Positions 33,388 through 44,690 of a stretch of 64,000 nucleotides of DNA are shown here, in pieces. Position 1 is the stretch's first letter. Every line of letters begins with the position of its first letter. Origin of the DNA: Sphingomonadaceae bacterium (GTDB taxonomy: Bacteria > Pseudomonadota > Alphaproteobacteria > Sphingomonadales > Sphingomonadaceae); contig CANJUF010000002.1 in assembly GCA_947477745.1 (NCBI GenBank), positions 113,306-177,305 of the forward strand. The letters run 5' to 3'. The notes below the pieces were generated by a model. It saw nothing but the letters and a program-made list of their open reading frames with translations. It was not told the DNA's origin and did no database searches. A program made the translations under genes and the position numbers.

Positions 33388-33654
33388 CTATGGGCTGCGA
33401 GCCGTCTCGTCAAGCACCCGGTAATAGCTTTGCGCTTCTGGCGCCGGTCCGCGCCGCTGCGGCAGCGCGAGAACCTCGATCACGAGCACGCGGCGGCCGA
33501 GCGGAAGCGTCAATATGTCGCCCGCCGCGACTGCCTGGTGCGCCTTGTCGATCCGCTTGCCGTTGAGCCGGACATGGCCCTGCAGTGCCATTGCCTGGGC
33601 CAGCGTGCGGCTGCGGGCAAAGCGCAGGAACCACAGGAGCTTGTCGATCCTCAC
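33388..33654 (-). CDS. S4-domain RNA-binding protein (Hsp15 type)
   Basis: 88 residues with an S4 fold at the N-terminus: RIDKLLWFLRFARSRTLAQA, then QGHVRLNGKRIDKAHQAVAA. This matches Hsp15/HslR-like proteins that bind stalled 50S subunits. A GTG at 33654 is the most probable start, 13 bp after the helicase stop; the reading frame extends further upstream into the helicase gene without S4 similarity. It is the middle gene in the conserved helicase-S4-fdxA order. Confidence 0.82.
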   Translation of the reverse strand: MRIDKLLWFLRFARSRTLAQAMALQGHVRLNGKRIDKAHQAVAAGDILTLPLGRRVLVIEVLALPQRRGPAPEAQSYYRVLDETARSP

Positions 33655-33667
33655 GCCGTGCTGCTGC

Positions 33668-36208
33668 TCAAAGGGCAAGGTCGGCCAGCGCCGCGAAGGG
33701 CGAGGAGGCAGGCGCGGCGGCACTGCGCGGAACCTGCGGAGCGACCTGCGGGCGCGGAGGGCGCCATTGCCAGCGCGCGGGGGCAGGCGGGCCGTGCGCG
33801 CCCTCGGCCAAAGGTTTGGGCGGCAGCGAGCGGAAACCGGCAAGGCGGAGCAGTTTGGCGAAATTTTCAGGTCTCAGCCCGGCGGAAATGGCTTTCGCCG
33901 GATCGAGCGCGAAGACGCGCCTGCCATGCGCGGCGCGAACCCCGTGCGCCTCGCGCAGCAGCTTGTCGGCGATGTCGATGCGCAGCGCCTGATTCCCGGC
34001 AATACGGTAGCCGAAAGGCACGCGCTGCTTGCCCTGCACGGCCAGCACCGGCGGCATGGTATCAGGGGGAGGCGCTGGCCGCCGCGAATTTCCAATCCCG
34101 CCCAGCATCGACCATGCCGCCTGCGCCGCCACCTTCATCATCGCCGGGACATAGAGATCGAGCGCGCCCACCCGCACGCCAAGCTTGGCGAGCAAGCCGC
34201 GCTGCGCCTTGCCAAGCAAGTCGAGTCCCGATCCCGCCCGCGGCGCGATCCCGCCTGCATCGACCAGCCGGATCAGCAACGCGCGCAGTTCGGGGCCGGG
34301 CTCGCTCGAAAGGCTGGCCTCCTCGAGCCGGCGCAGGTCCTTGAGCGGCGCGAGGCGGTGCGCCAGCCAGCCCTGGAGCGCGCTGGTCAGCGCACTGCGC
34401 GCCGGATCGGGGAGCGAAGCCAGCGCCGGTTCGAGCGCCACGCCCGGTTGCAGCACGCTCCTGCCTGTGAACAGCTTGGCCAGCGGTGCGCCCTGCCACG
34501 CCAGACGCTCGCCATCGAGCGCGAGCTGCGCGCTGCCCGCAGCGATTTCGCGCGTCAGCGCCAGAGCCCGCTCGGCCAGCAGGCCGGGCACATGCCGCTC
34601 GGCGGCAGCGAGCAGCAGCTTGCGGTCGGAATGGCGCGCCAGCGGGTCGACGGCGAAGCGCAGGCCCTCGAAGCTGCCGATAAGCTCGCCTTCGACCAGC
34701 ACCTCGTCGTCTTCGACCCTGACCGAAAGCAGCCCCTCGTCCGCGCCCAGCCGCTTCATCAACACGGCGGTGCGGCGATTGACGAAACGCTCGGTCAGCC
34801 GCGCGTGGAGCGCATCGGAAAGCCGCGCCTCGACCGCGTGGGCGCGCGCCACCATTTCGTCCTTGGCGCGGACCCAATCGGGCCGCTGCGCAACATAGGC
34901 CCAGCTCCGGATCGCAGCGATGCGGCCCTGCAGCGTGTCGATGTCGCCCGAGGTGACGTCGAGCTGCGCGATCGAGCTCGCGACATAGTCGCCGCCGAGT
35001 TCGCCGTGGCGCAGATCCTGCCACAGCCGCGTCACGAAGCGCGCGTGCATGTCGGGCCCCTGCTGGCGGAAATCGGGCAGCGAGCATACCTCCCAGAAGC
35101 GGGCGACCTGCCCGGGCGTGGTGATGCTGGGTGCGATCTCGGCATCGTCGGCAAGCCGCTTGAGCACGGCAAGGTCGATCGCTTCGGGCGCGGACGCCAG
35201 GCCGTCTTCCAGCGGAGGGGCTTCAAGATCGGCGATAAGGGTCGCCAGATTGTCGAAGCGAGGTTCGGCCTCGCGCCAGTACAGCTTCGTCAGCGGCGCG
35301 AAGCGGTGCTCTTCGATCGCATAGACTTCTTCGTCGGTGAACGCCGCATCGTGGGCATGGGTGCCCGACAGGGTGCCGAAAGTGCCGTCGCGCTGGTGGC
35401 GCCCGGCGCGGCCCGCGATCTGCGCCATTTCAGCCGGCGTCAGGCGGCGCTGGCGAATGCCGTCGAATTTTGAAAGCCCGGCAAAGGCAACATGGTCGAT
35501 ATCGAGGTTGAGGCCCATGCCGATCGCATCGGTGGCGACGAGATAGTCGACCTCGCCTGACTGGTAGAGCGCGACCTGTGCATTGCGGGTCTGCGGCGAA
35601 AGCGCGCCCATCACCACCGCTGCGCCGCCCCGAAACCGGCGCAGCATCTCGGCAATGGCGTAGACCTGCTCGGCCGAAAAGGCGACGATCGCGCTGCGCG
35701 GCGGGACCCGCGATAACTTGCGGGCTCCGGCGTGACTGAGCGTGGAAAAGCGAGGGCGAGTGACCACCTCCGCCTCGGGCAGCAACTTGCGAACCATCGG
35801 TTCGAGTGCGGAAGAGCCCAAAAGCATCGTTTCCTCGCGCCCGCGCGCGTGCAGCAGCCGGTCGGTAAAAATATGCCCGCGCTCGCGGTCTGCGGATAAT
35901 TGCGCCTCATCGAGCGCGACGAACGCAAGGTCAGCCGTGACGGGCATGGCTTCTGCCGTGCATAGCAGCCAGCGCGCGTCCTTGGGTTCGATCCGTTCCT
36001 CGCCGGTGATCAGCGCCACCCGGTTCGCGCCCTTCATGGCGCAGACCCGGTCGTAGACCTCGCGTGCGAGCAGCCGCAGCGGAAAGCCGATCATGCCGCT
36101 CGAGTGCGCGCACATCCGCTCGATCGCAAGGTGGGTCTTGCCGGTGTTGGTCGGGCCAAGCACGGCCTTGATCCGCGTGGAGCCGCCGGGCTGAAGATGC
36201 GAGGCCAT
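33668..36208 (-). CDS. Suv3-like ATP-dependent RNA helicase
   Basis: 846 residues. Superfamily-2 helicase of the mitochondrial Suv3 branch, common in alphaproteobacteria. Motif I GPTNTGKT at 18-25, the Walker B variant VALDEAQLSADRERG, GSSALEPM (motif III region) and the motif VI region QIAGRAGRHQRDGTFG are in order; the long C-terminal half (about 430-846) includes Suv3-type helical domains and a basic, Pro-rich tail. It probably unwinds structured RNA with exoribonucleases. The ATG at 36208 begins just before motif I; a 74-residue extension upstream was rejected. Confidence 0.88.
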   Translation of the reverse strand: MASHLQPGGSTRIKAVLGPTNTGKTHLAIERMCAHSSGMIGFPLRLLAREVYDRVCAMKGANRVALITGEERIEPKDARWLLCTAEAMPVTADLAFVALDEAQLSADRERGHIFTDRLLHARGREETMLLGSSALEPMVRKLLPEAEVVTRPRFSTLSHAGARKLSRVPPRSAIVAFSAEQVYAIAEMLRRFRGGAAVVMGALSPQTRNAQVALYQSGEVDYLVATDAIGMGLNLDIDHVAFAGLSKFDGIRQRRLTPAEMAQIAGRAGRHQRDGTFGTLSGTHAHDAAFTDEEVYAIEEHRFAPLTKLYWREAEPRFDNLATLIADLEAPPLEDGLASAPEAIDLAVLKRLADDAEIAPSITTPGQVARFWEVCSLPDFRQQGPDMHARFVTRLWQDLRHGELGGDYVASSIAQLDVTSGDIDTLQGRIAAIRSWAYVAQRPDWVRAKDEMVARAHAVEARLSDALHARLTERFVNRRTAVLMKRLGADEGLLSVRVEDDEVLVEGELIGSFEGLRFAVDPLARHSDRKLLLAAAERHVPGLLAERALALTREIAAGSAQLALDGERLAWQGAPLAKLFTGRSVLQPGVALEPALASLPDPARSALTSALQGWLAHRLAPLKDLRRLEEASLSSEPGPELRALLIRLVDAGGIAPRAGSGLDLLGKAQRGLLAKLGVRVGALDLYVPAMMKVAAQAAWSMLGGIGNSRRPAPPPDTMPPVLAVQGKQRVPFGYRIAGNQALRIDIADKLLREAHGVRAAHGRRVFALDPAKAISAGLRPENFAKLLRLAGFRSLPPKPLAEGAHGPPAPARWQWRPPRPQVAPQVPRSAAAPASSPFAALADLAL

Positions 36209-36375
36209 GGCAAGGCGAATGTGGCATCGGCAGTGGCCTCCTGCAAGACCGGGCGGGGCGCGGGATTGCGTCAGTGTCCACAGTATTAGGCTGGATTTAA
36301 CCTTGAGCAGGCAGAAGGTTGCGGAGTTGGCCCGATCCGTTCGGGCAGAGCCGGGAACGGGGCCCATTGCGCTAC

Positions 36376-38990
<2,615 letters not shown>

Positions 38991-38995
38991 CGCCC

Positions 38996-39532
38996 TTGAT
39001 CGAGACCGATCGCCTCATCCTGCGATGCTGGGAGCCGCGCGATGCGGCGCCGTTTGCCGCGCTGAACGCCGACCCCGAAGTGATGGAGCATCTTGGCGGG
39101 CCGATCGTTCGTGCTCAGAGCGACGCCGTAATCGCCCGGATTGAAGCGGCGCAGGCAAGCAATGGTCATTGCTTCTGGGCCGTGGAGTGCAAGGCGGATG
39201 GCGCGATGATCGGTTTTTGCGGATTGCACCGGCCTGACCATGCTGGAACCAGTGTCGAGGGCGAAGTGGAAATCGGCTGGAGGCTGGCGCGGACGGCGTG
39301 GGGACGCGGCTATGCCCTTGAAGCGGCACGGGCGTCGCTCGCCTGGGGCTGGAAAAATACCGATCTTGCCAGGATCGCCGCCTGGACCGTTCCCGCCAAT
39401 GTCCGGTCATGGGGACTGATGGAGCGGCTCGGCATGGTTCGCCGCCCGGAGCTCGATTTTGCGCACCCGGCGTTCGGGCCCGGCCATCCGCTTTCGCGCC
39501 ACATCGTTTATATGGCCGAGAGGCCTGGATGA
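38996..39532 (+). CDS. GNAT-family N-acetyltransferase (RimJ/RimL type)
   Basis: 178 residues. The N-terminus IETDRLILRCWEPRDAAPF is typical of the Acetyltransf_3/RimJ-like group; the acetyl-CoA site is in VEIGWRLARTAWGRGYALEA (motif A). Substrate unknown; ribosomal-protein N-termini, amino acids and small amines are all precedents. It starts with TTG 5 bp after hemB and ends in an ATGA overlap with the following membrane fusion gene. Confidence 0.83.
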   Translation: MIETDRLILRCWEPRDAAPFAALNADPEVMEHLGGPIVRAQSDAVIARIEAAQASNGHCFWAVECKADGAMIGFCGLHRPDHAGTSVEGEVEIGWRLARTAWGRGYALEAARASLAWGWKNTDLARIAAWTVPANVRSWGLMERLGMVRRPELDFAHPAFGPGHPLSRHIVYMAERPG

Positions 39533-41754
39533 GCCCGAAGGTTCCAGCGGCGCGCGGGTTGTTCGTCGCGACGATCCTGGTCGGCAGCTTCCTGCTGTTC
39601 CTTGTGCAGCCGATGGTGGCGCGCATGGCGCTGCCGCGGCTTGGCGGCGCGCCCAATGTCTGGAACAGCGCGATGCTGGTCTATCAGGCGCTGCTCCTCG
39701 CGGGCTATGCCTATGCGCACCATGTTGCGCGGCTTGCGCCGGGGCGGCAGGCGGTAATTCACGTTGGGCTGCTGGCGCTGTGCGCGCTCACCCTGCCAAT
39801 CGCGCTGGCCGCGCCCGGGGCTGCCGCGCCCGGCTGGGAAGTGCTGTGGGTGCCGCTTCTGCTGCTGCTCACGGTCGGCCCGGTGTTCTTCGCCGTGGCG
39901 GCCCAGGCGCCGCTGATGCAGCGCTGGTATTCGCTTCACCCCGGCGCTGGCGAGCCTTGGGCGCTCTATGCCGCTTCCAACCTTGGCAGTTTTGCCGGGC
40001 TCATGGCCTATCCGCTGCTGGCTGAACCACTGTTCTCGCTCGAACGGCAAAGCGCGGCGTGGAGTGCGGGATACGCCCTGCTGGTGCTGCTAGTGATCGC
40101 CTGCGCCTGGTCGCGGCGCGGCCTGGCGCCTGCTCTGGCGCAGCCAGACGCGGGTGAACCGCAAGACGCTGCTCCGCCCCGCTGGCGGCGCACCGCGCAC
40201 TGGATCGCGCTGTCGGCGGTGCCTTCGGGTCTGATGCTGTCGACTACGACGCATCTCACCACCGACATCTTCGCCATGCCGCTGCTCTGGGTGATCCCGC
40301 TGGGCATCTACCTGCTGAGCTTCGTGATCGCCTTTGCCGACAACCGCGACATGGCCTGGGTGTTCGGCATGGTCGCGCCCGGCGTGGTGCTGCTGTGCGG
40401 CGGTCTTGCCGCGATGTCGGACAGCTCTGGCGGGTTCCTCGCCGCAATTGCCAGCGTCTTGCTGCTGCTCAGCGTTTCGATCAGCCTGCATGCGCGGTTA
40501 TACGAGCTGCGCCCCGGTGCGCAGCATCTCACCGCGTTCTACCTTGCGATGTCGATCGGCGGCGCGCTGGGCGGGGCCTTCGCCGCGCTTGTTGCGCCCG
40601 CATTGTTCGACTGGGTGTGGGAGCATCCCCTGCTGGTGCTCGCTGCTGCGGCGCTGATGCCCTTGCCCTCGCTGCTCAATTGGCGGCGGATGGACGGTCT
40701 CGACCCGCAAATGGCGTGGCTCGCGGCGCTTGCGTTCGTGGCGGCGGCCGCGCTGATCGCGTGGATGCTGCACACTGTCGTTTCAGAGCAGCAAACCGGC
40801 CCGCACCGCGTGTTCCTGACGATGATGCTGTGCGGAATGGGCCTCCTGCTCACCGCCTGGCGCGCGCTGTTCATTGCGGTGCTGGCGGCGCTGATGCTGG
40901 CGCAGGGCGGGGTGACGACCCTCGAAACCTCGCTGTCAGGTGCGCGCAGCCGCAGCTACTTCGGCATCTACACGGTGCGAAACGATCGTGTCGCAAAGCT
41001 GCGCGAACTGGTCCACGGCACGACGCTGCACGGCTTGCAATCGACCGATCCGGCGCGCTCGCGCGAGCCGACTACCTATTACGGCGCGACCTCGGGCGCA
41101 GGGTTGGTGCTGGCCTCTGCCGAGGCGCTTCACGGCCCCGATGCGCGGATCGGCGTGGTCGGGCTCGGCACAGGGACGCTGGCCTGCTACCGGCGCAAGG
41201 ACCAGGACTGGACGTTTTTCGAGATCGATCCAGAGGTTGTCTCCTTTTCGCGCGGCGGCGTGTTCACTTATCTCGAGATCTGTGCTCCAGACGCGAAGAT
41301 CGTGCTTGGCGATGCGCGAATCACTTTGGGCGAGCAGCCGCGCGGCAGCTTCGACGTGCTGGCGATCGACGCTTTCTCGTCCGATGCGATCCCGCTGCAC
41401 CTGATCACCCGCGAGGCGATCGAGGTTTATCTGCGCGCACTTTCGCGTGACGGCGTAATCGTGCTGCACATCTCCAACCGCTTTGTCGAACTCGAACCGG
41501 TTGTCGCCGCGATTGCCCGCGATCTTGGCCTGGCGGCAGGCCTGCGCGAAGACGAGCCGGAAGACAGGTCGCGTCTGACCGGATCGGCCTGGATCGCGTT
41601 GGCGCGTGACCCGAACACCATCGAAGCGCTTGCGCAAGCCTCGCCCGATGCGCCATGGGTCGAGCTGTCCGCTGCGGCGAAGCGCGCCTGGACCGACGAT
41701 CGCGCCTCGGTCCTGCCGTTCATCCGCTGGAACAGACTGCTGGGGAAGCTATGA
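39529..41754 (+). CDS. Polytopic membrane protein fused to a spermidine-synthase-like domain
   Basis: 741 residues. The N-terminal about 450 residues are roughly a dozen hydrophobic helices starting with GLFVATILVGSFLLFLVQP; the C-terminal part (about 490-735) is a spermidine-synthase-like Rossmann domain: GVVGLGTGTLACYRRKDQDW, EIDPEVVSFSRGG and LAIDAFSSDAIPLHLIT. The conserved family of such fusions is widespread and its substrate unknown; true aminopropyl transfer is not shown. The ATG at 39529 overlaps the acetyltransferase stop, and the gene ends in an ATGA overlap with the carbonic anhydrase gene. Confidence 0.82.
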   Translation: MSPKVPAARGLFVATILVGSFLLFLVQPMVARMALPRLGGAPNVWNSAMLVYQALLLAGYAYAHHVARLAPGRQAVIHVGLLALCALTLPIALAAPGAAAPGWEVLWVPLLLLLTVGPVFFAVAAQAPLMQRWYSLHPGAGEPWALYAASNLGSFAGLMAYPLLAEPLFSLERQSAAWSAGYALLVLLVIACAWSRRGLAPALAQPDAGEPQDAAPPRWRRTAHWIALSAVPSGLMLSTTTHLTTDIFAMPLLWVIPLGIYLLSFVIAFADNRDMAWVFGMVAPGVVLLCGGLAAMSDSSGGFLAAIASVLLLLSVSISLHARLYELRPGAQHLTAFYLAMSIGGALGGAFAALVAPALFDWVWEHPLLVLAAAALMPLPSLLNWRRMDGLDPQMAWLAALAFVAAAALIAWMLHTVVSEQQTGPHRVFLTMMLCGMGLLLTAWRALFIAVLAALMLAQGGVTTLETSLSGARSRSYFGIYTVRNDRVAKLRELVHGTTLHGLQSTDPARSREPTTYYGATSGAGLVLASAEALHGPDARIGVVGLGTGTLACYRRKDQDWTFFEIDPEVVSFSRGGVFTYLEICAPDAKIVLGDARITLGEQPRGSFDVLAIDAFSSDAIPLHLITREAIEVYLRALSRDGVIVLHISNRFVELEPVVAAIARDLGLAAGLREDEPEDRSRLTGSAWIALARDPNTIEALAQASPDAPWVELSAAAKRAWTDDRASVLPFIRWNRLLGKL

Positions 41755-42314
41755 CCGCGACACGCACCGACATCACCATCGCCGGCATTCATGGCAAGAT
41801 GCCGCGCATCCATTCGAGCGCCTTCATCGCGCCGGGCTGCCGGATCATCGGCGACGTCGAGATCGGGGCGGACGCAAGTATCTGGTACAACTGCGTGGTT
41901 CGCGGCGACGTCAACCGCATCGTGATCGGCGCGCGCAGCAACATCCAGGACGGCACCGTCGTCCATTGCGACAGCGCCAAGGAAGGCCGCGGGCAGGGCT
42001 TCGCCACCCTGATCGGCGAAGACGTGCTGGTGGGCCACATGGCGATGCTCCACGGCTGCACGCTCGAGCCGGGATCGTTTGTCGGGCTTGGCTCGATCGT
42101 CATGGATGGCTGCGTCATCGAGAGCGGCGGCATGCTGGCTGCGGGCGCGATGCTGACCGCGGGCAAGCGCATCGGGGCGCGCCAATTGTGGGTCGGCCGC
42201 CCGGCCAAGCACCTGCGCGATCTCGACGATGCGGCGGTGGCGGGCAACCGCCTGGGCGTGACGATGTATGTCGAGAACGGGCGCGCGCACAAGCAGGCCA
42301 ACGGTCTGGGCTAA
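41751..42314 (+). CDS. Gamma-class carbonic anhydrase-like protein
   Basis: 187 residues, left-handed beta-helix of hexapeptide repeats. The three zinc-ligand histidines are in place: His72 (GTVVHCD), His96 (DVLVGHMAML) and His101 (LHGC). WYNCVVRGDVNRIVIGARSN is the family signature. Probably hydrates CO2, but the YrdA/CaiE/PaaY relatives differ in activity, so the reaction is inferred. Start overlaps the preceding stop (ATGA). Confidence 0.88.
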   Translation: MTATRTDITIAGIHGKMPRIHSSAFIAPGCRIIGDVEIGADASIWYNCVVRGDVNRIVIGARSNIQDGTVVHCDSAKEGRGQGFATLIGEDVLVGHMAMLHGCTLEPGSFVGLGSIVMDGCVIESGGMLAAGAMLTAGKRIGARQLWVGRPAKHLRDLDDAAVAGNRLGVTMYVENGRAHKQANGLG

Positions 42315-42319
42315 GCCGC

Positions 42320-42601
42320 GTGGCGCGCCCCAGGATTGCCTTGCCCGATGCGGCGGCGGTGCGGGCGCTGGCAGACGACGAGGGCCGCATCGCGGTCCGG
42401 GTCACCCCCGGCGCACGGAGCGAATCGCTTGAAATCGCAAGCGGCGCATTGGCCGCGAAAGTCCGCGCCAAGCCGCAGGACGGCGCGGCCAACGCTGCGG
42501 TGACACAGCTTCTTGCCGCTGCGCTCGGCATGGCGCCATCACGGCTCGAACTGGTGCGCGGGGCAAGCTCGCGAGAGAAGCTGTTCCGGATAACCGGCTA
42601 G
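42320..42601 (+). CDS. YggU/DUF167-family protein
   Basis: 93 residues, GTG start 5 bp after the carbonic anhydrase gene. The core GRIAVRVTPGARSESLEIAS followed by KVRAKPQDGAANAAVTQLLA matches the DUF167 family, small alpha/beta proteins of unknown function. The C-terminal RGASSREKLFRITG is also typical. It is convergent with the truncated haemoglobin gene across 9 bp. Confidence 0.87.
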   Translation: MARPRIALPDAAAVRALADDEGRIAVRVTPGARSESLEIASGALAAKVRAKPQDGAANAAVTQLLAAALGMAPSRLELVRGASSREKLFRITG

Positions 42602-42610
42602 GCGGCGGGT

Positions 42611-43021
42611 TCAATCCCGGCCCATGCCCAGCGCGAGCTCGCCAAGCACCTTGCCCATTGCTTCGGCAAGGTCGGCAGGCTCGGGCGCGACATCGGCGAC
42701 GGCGCGGCGCATCGCCTCGGCCCATTGCCCGGCGACGGCCTTTGAGATGACATATGGCTTGTGCGCGCTCATCATGCATTTGCCGGGGTTCTGCTCGAAC
42801 CAGTCGCGCGGGCCGCCTGCCCAGCCTGCGAGGAACAGCGGTAGTGATTTGCGCATCGGCGCAAGGTCGGCCGCATGCATGGCGCGAAGCTGTGCGTAAG
42901 CCGGGTCGCTGTCCATCAGGTCGTAGAAACGCTCGCAGATCGCCTCGAATGTGGCGTGCCCGCCGAGGCGGTCGAATGGCGTGGTCGGCGCGGTTTGTGC
43001 GGTGGCGGTCGCGGTGGCCAA
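42611..43021 (-). CDS. Group II truncated haemoglobin
   Basis: 136 residues. TrHbII fold: FDRLGGHATFEAICERFYDL at the N-terminus, then DWFEQNPGKCMMSAHKPYVI with the proximal haem-binding His, and a helical C-terminus. Members bind O2 or NO and are linked to detoxification and respiration. The start is a TTG at 43021, chosen because GGAGA lies six bases upstream; the ATG further upstream (43060) lacks a ribosome-binding site. It lies 72 bp downstream of the DNA ligase gene. Confidence 0.85.
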   Translation of the reverse strand: MATATATAQTAPTTPFDRLGGHATFEAICERFYDLMDSDPAYAQLRAMHAADLAPMRKSLPLFLAGWAGGPRDWFEQNPGKCMMSAHKPYVISKAVAGQWAEAMRRAVADVAPEPADLAEAMGKVLGELALGMGRD

Positions 43022-43093
43022 GCTTGCTCTCCGTCGATGTGTTCTGGTTAGCCGGCGCATATACCCTGCGCCGCCAGCAGACGTTGATCGCGA

Positions 43094-44689
43094 TCAATCC
43101 CTGATGAGGGAGCGCAGCGACTCGATCCGGTCTGCCTCGTGCGCGGGCTTGTCTTCGCGGATGCGGTTGATGCGCGGAAACCGCATGGCCAGCCCGGACT
43201 TGTGCCGCTTGTTTTCGTGAACCGAATCGAAGGCGACCTCGAACACGAGGCTCTTGTCGGTTTCGCGAACCGGGCCGAATCGGTTCACCGTGTGGTTGCG
43301 GACATGGCGGTCGAGAAATTTGAGTTCCTCGTCGGTAAAACCGAAGTAGGCCTTGCCCACGGGCAGCAATTCCGCACCGGCGTCGGGATCGCCGTCCCAA
43401 CAGCCGAACGTGTAATCCGAATAGAACGAACTGCGTTTGCCCGAGCCGCGCTGCGCGTACATCAGCACGCAATCGACCAGCAGCGGATCGCGTTTCCACT
43501 TGTACCATAGCCCCGTGCGGCGACCCGCGACATAGGGGCTGTCGCGCCGCTTGAGCATCACGCCCTCGATCGCTTCGTCGCGGGCACCCGCGCGGATTTC
43601 GGAAAGCTGGGCGAAGTCCTCGGCGGGAATCAGGCCGGAGAGATCGAAACGCTGCGGATCGAGTTCTTCTATCAGCGCTTCGAGCCGCTCGCGCCGTGCG
43701 CTCCACGGCAGGGCGCGCAGGTCCTCGCCGCCGATGATGAGCGCGTCGTAAAGCCGCACGAAGGCCGGATAGTCGGCCAGCATCGCCTTGCTGACCGCCT
43801 TGCGCCCAAGCCGCTGCTGCAAGGCGTTGAAACTCGCCGCGCCGCCCTGCTCCCCGCCCTGATGCGCGCCGCGCACCAGCAATTCGCCGTCGAGCACGGC
43901 TGGAAAATCGAGCGCGGCGGCGATCTCGGGGAAGGTGTGCGAGATGTTGTCGCCCGAGCGCGAATAGAGCCGGGTCTCGCCGCCGGCATGGACCAGTTGC
44001 ACCCGAATCCCGTCCCATTTCCACTCGGCGGCATAGTCCGCCAGATCGACCGCGATATCCTCAAGCGGGTGGGCCAGCATGAACGGGCGGAACAGCGGGA
44101 CCAGTTCGCCCGAGGGCGCGGGCGCTCCGTGCGCTGCCCAGGCGAACAGCGCGGCATAAGGCGGCGACTGCCCGTGCCAGTATTCCTCCACGTCTTCGAC
44201 TGGGACAGCGAAGGCCTGCGCGAAGGCAACCTTGGCAAGCCGCGCCGAAACGCCGATCCGCATGGCGCCGGTCGCCAGCTTGATGACGGCGTAGCGGCCG
44301 TTGGCATCGAGCCGGTCGAGCAGGCGCGGCAGGTCTGGCGCCACCGAAGCACGCGTCATCGCGGCAAGGATGCGTACTGTCTCGTCAAGGCCGGGTTCGG
44401 CCTCGCGCGGGCCGACCGGTTCGGGCCAGAGCAGGCTCACGGTCTCGGCCGAATCGCCAACATAGTCGCGCGACAGGGCATAGAGCACCGGATCGACCCG
44501 CTCGGTCATGAGATTTCGGATCGAGGCGGATTTCACCGCCGGAAAATCGAGCGCGCCGGTCAGCGCCGCCACCGCCCAGCCGCGATCGGGATCGGGGGTC
44601 GTGCGCAGGTAATCGACGATCAGCTCGAGCTTGCCATTGCGCGATGCGGTATAGACCAGCCGGTCGATCAGCGCCGAGAAGGCCCGCAC
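43094..44689 (-). CDS. ATP-dependent DNA ligase (bacterial repair type)
   Basis: 531 residues. N-terminal ligase domain (1-195), then the nucleotidyl-transferase core with the adenylated Lys224 in EWKWDGIRV (motif I), VLDGELLVRG (motif III), IEGVMLKRRDSPY (motif IV), WYKWKRDPLLVD (motif V) and the OB domain to residue 531. This is the cisplatin-response/LHR-associated bacterial ATP ligase class. The GTG start at 44689 lies 1 bp after the stop of its partner nuclease gene. It probably seals nicks in an NHEJ-independent repair pathway. Confidence 0.9.
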   Translation of the reverse strand: MRAFSALIDRLVYTASRNGKLELIVDYLRTTPDPDRGWAVAALTGALDFPAVKSASIRNLMTERVDPVLYALSRDYVGDSAETVSLLWPEPVGPREAEPGLDETVRILAAMTRASVAPDLPRLLDRLDANGRYAVIKLATGAMRIGVSARLAKVAFAQAFAVPVEDVEEYWHGQSPPYAALFAWAAHGAPAPSGELVPLFRPFMLAHPLEDIAVDLADYAAEWKWDGIRVQLVHAGGETRLYSRSGDNISHTFPEIAAALDFPAVLDGELLVRGAHQGGEQGGAASFNALQQRLGRKAVSKAMLADYPAFVRLYDALIIGGEDLRALPWSARRERLEALIEELDPQRFDLSGLIPAEDFAQLSEIRAGARDEAIEGVMLKRRDSPYVAGRRTGLWYKWKRDPLLVDCVLMYAQRGSGKRSSFYSDYTFGCWDGDPDAGAELLPVGKAYFGFTDEELKFLDRHVRNHTVNRFGPVRETDKSLVFEVAFDSVHENKRHKSGLAMRFPRINRIREDKPAHEADRIESLRSLIRD

Positions 44690-44690
44690 G

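Noticed and set aside
33515..35473. 652-codon open frame opposite the Suv3-like helicase
   Set aside because: No recognisable motif and it lies fully antisense to a well-supported helicase gene.
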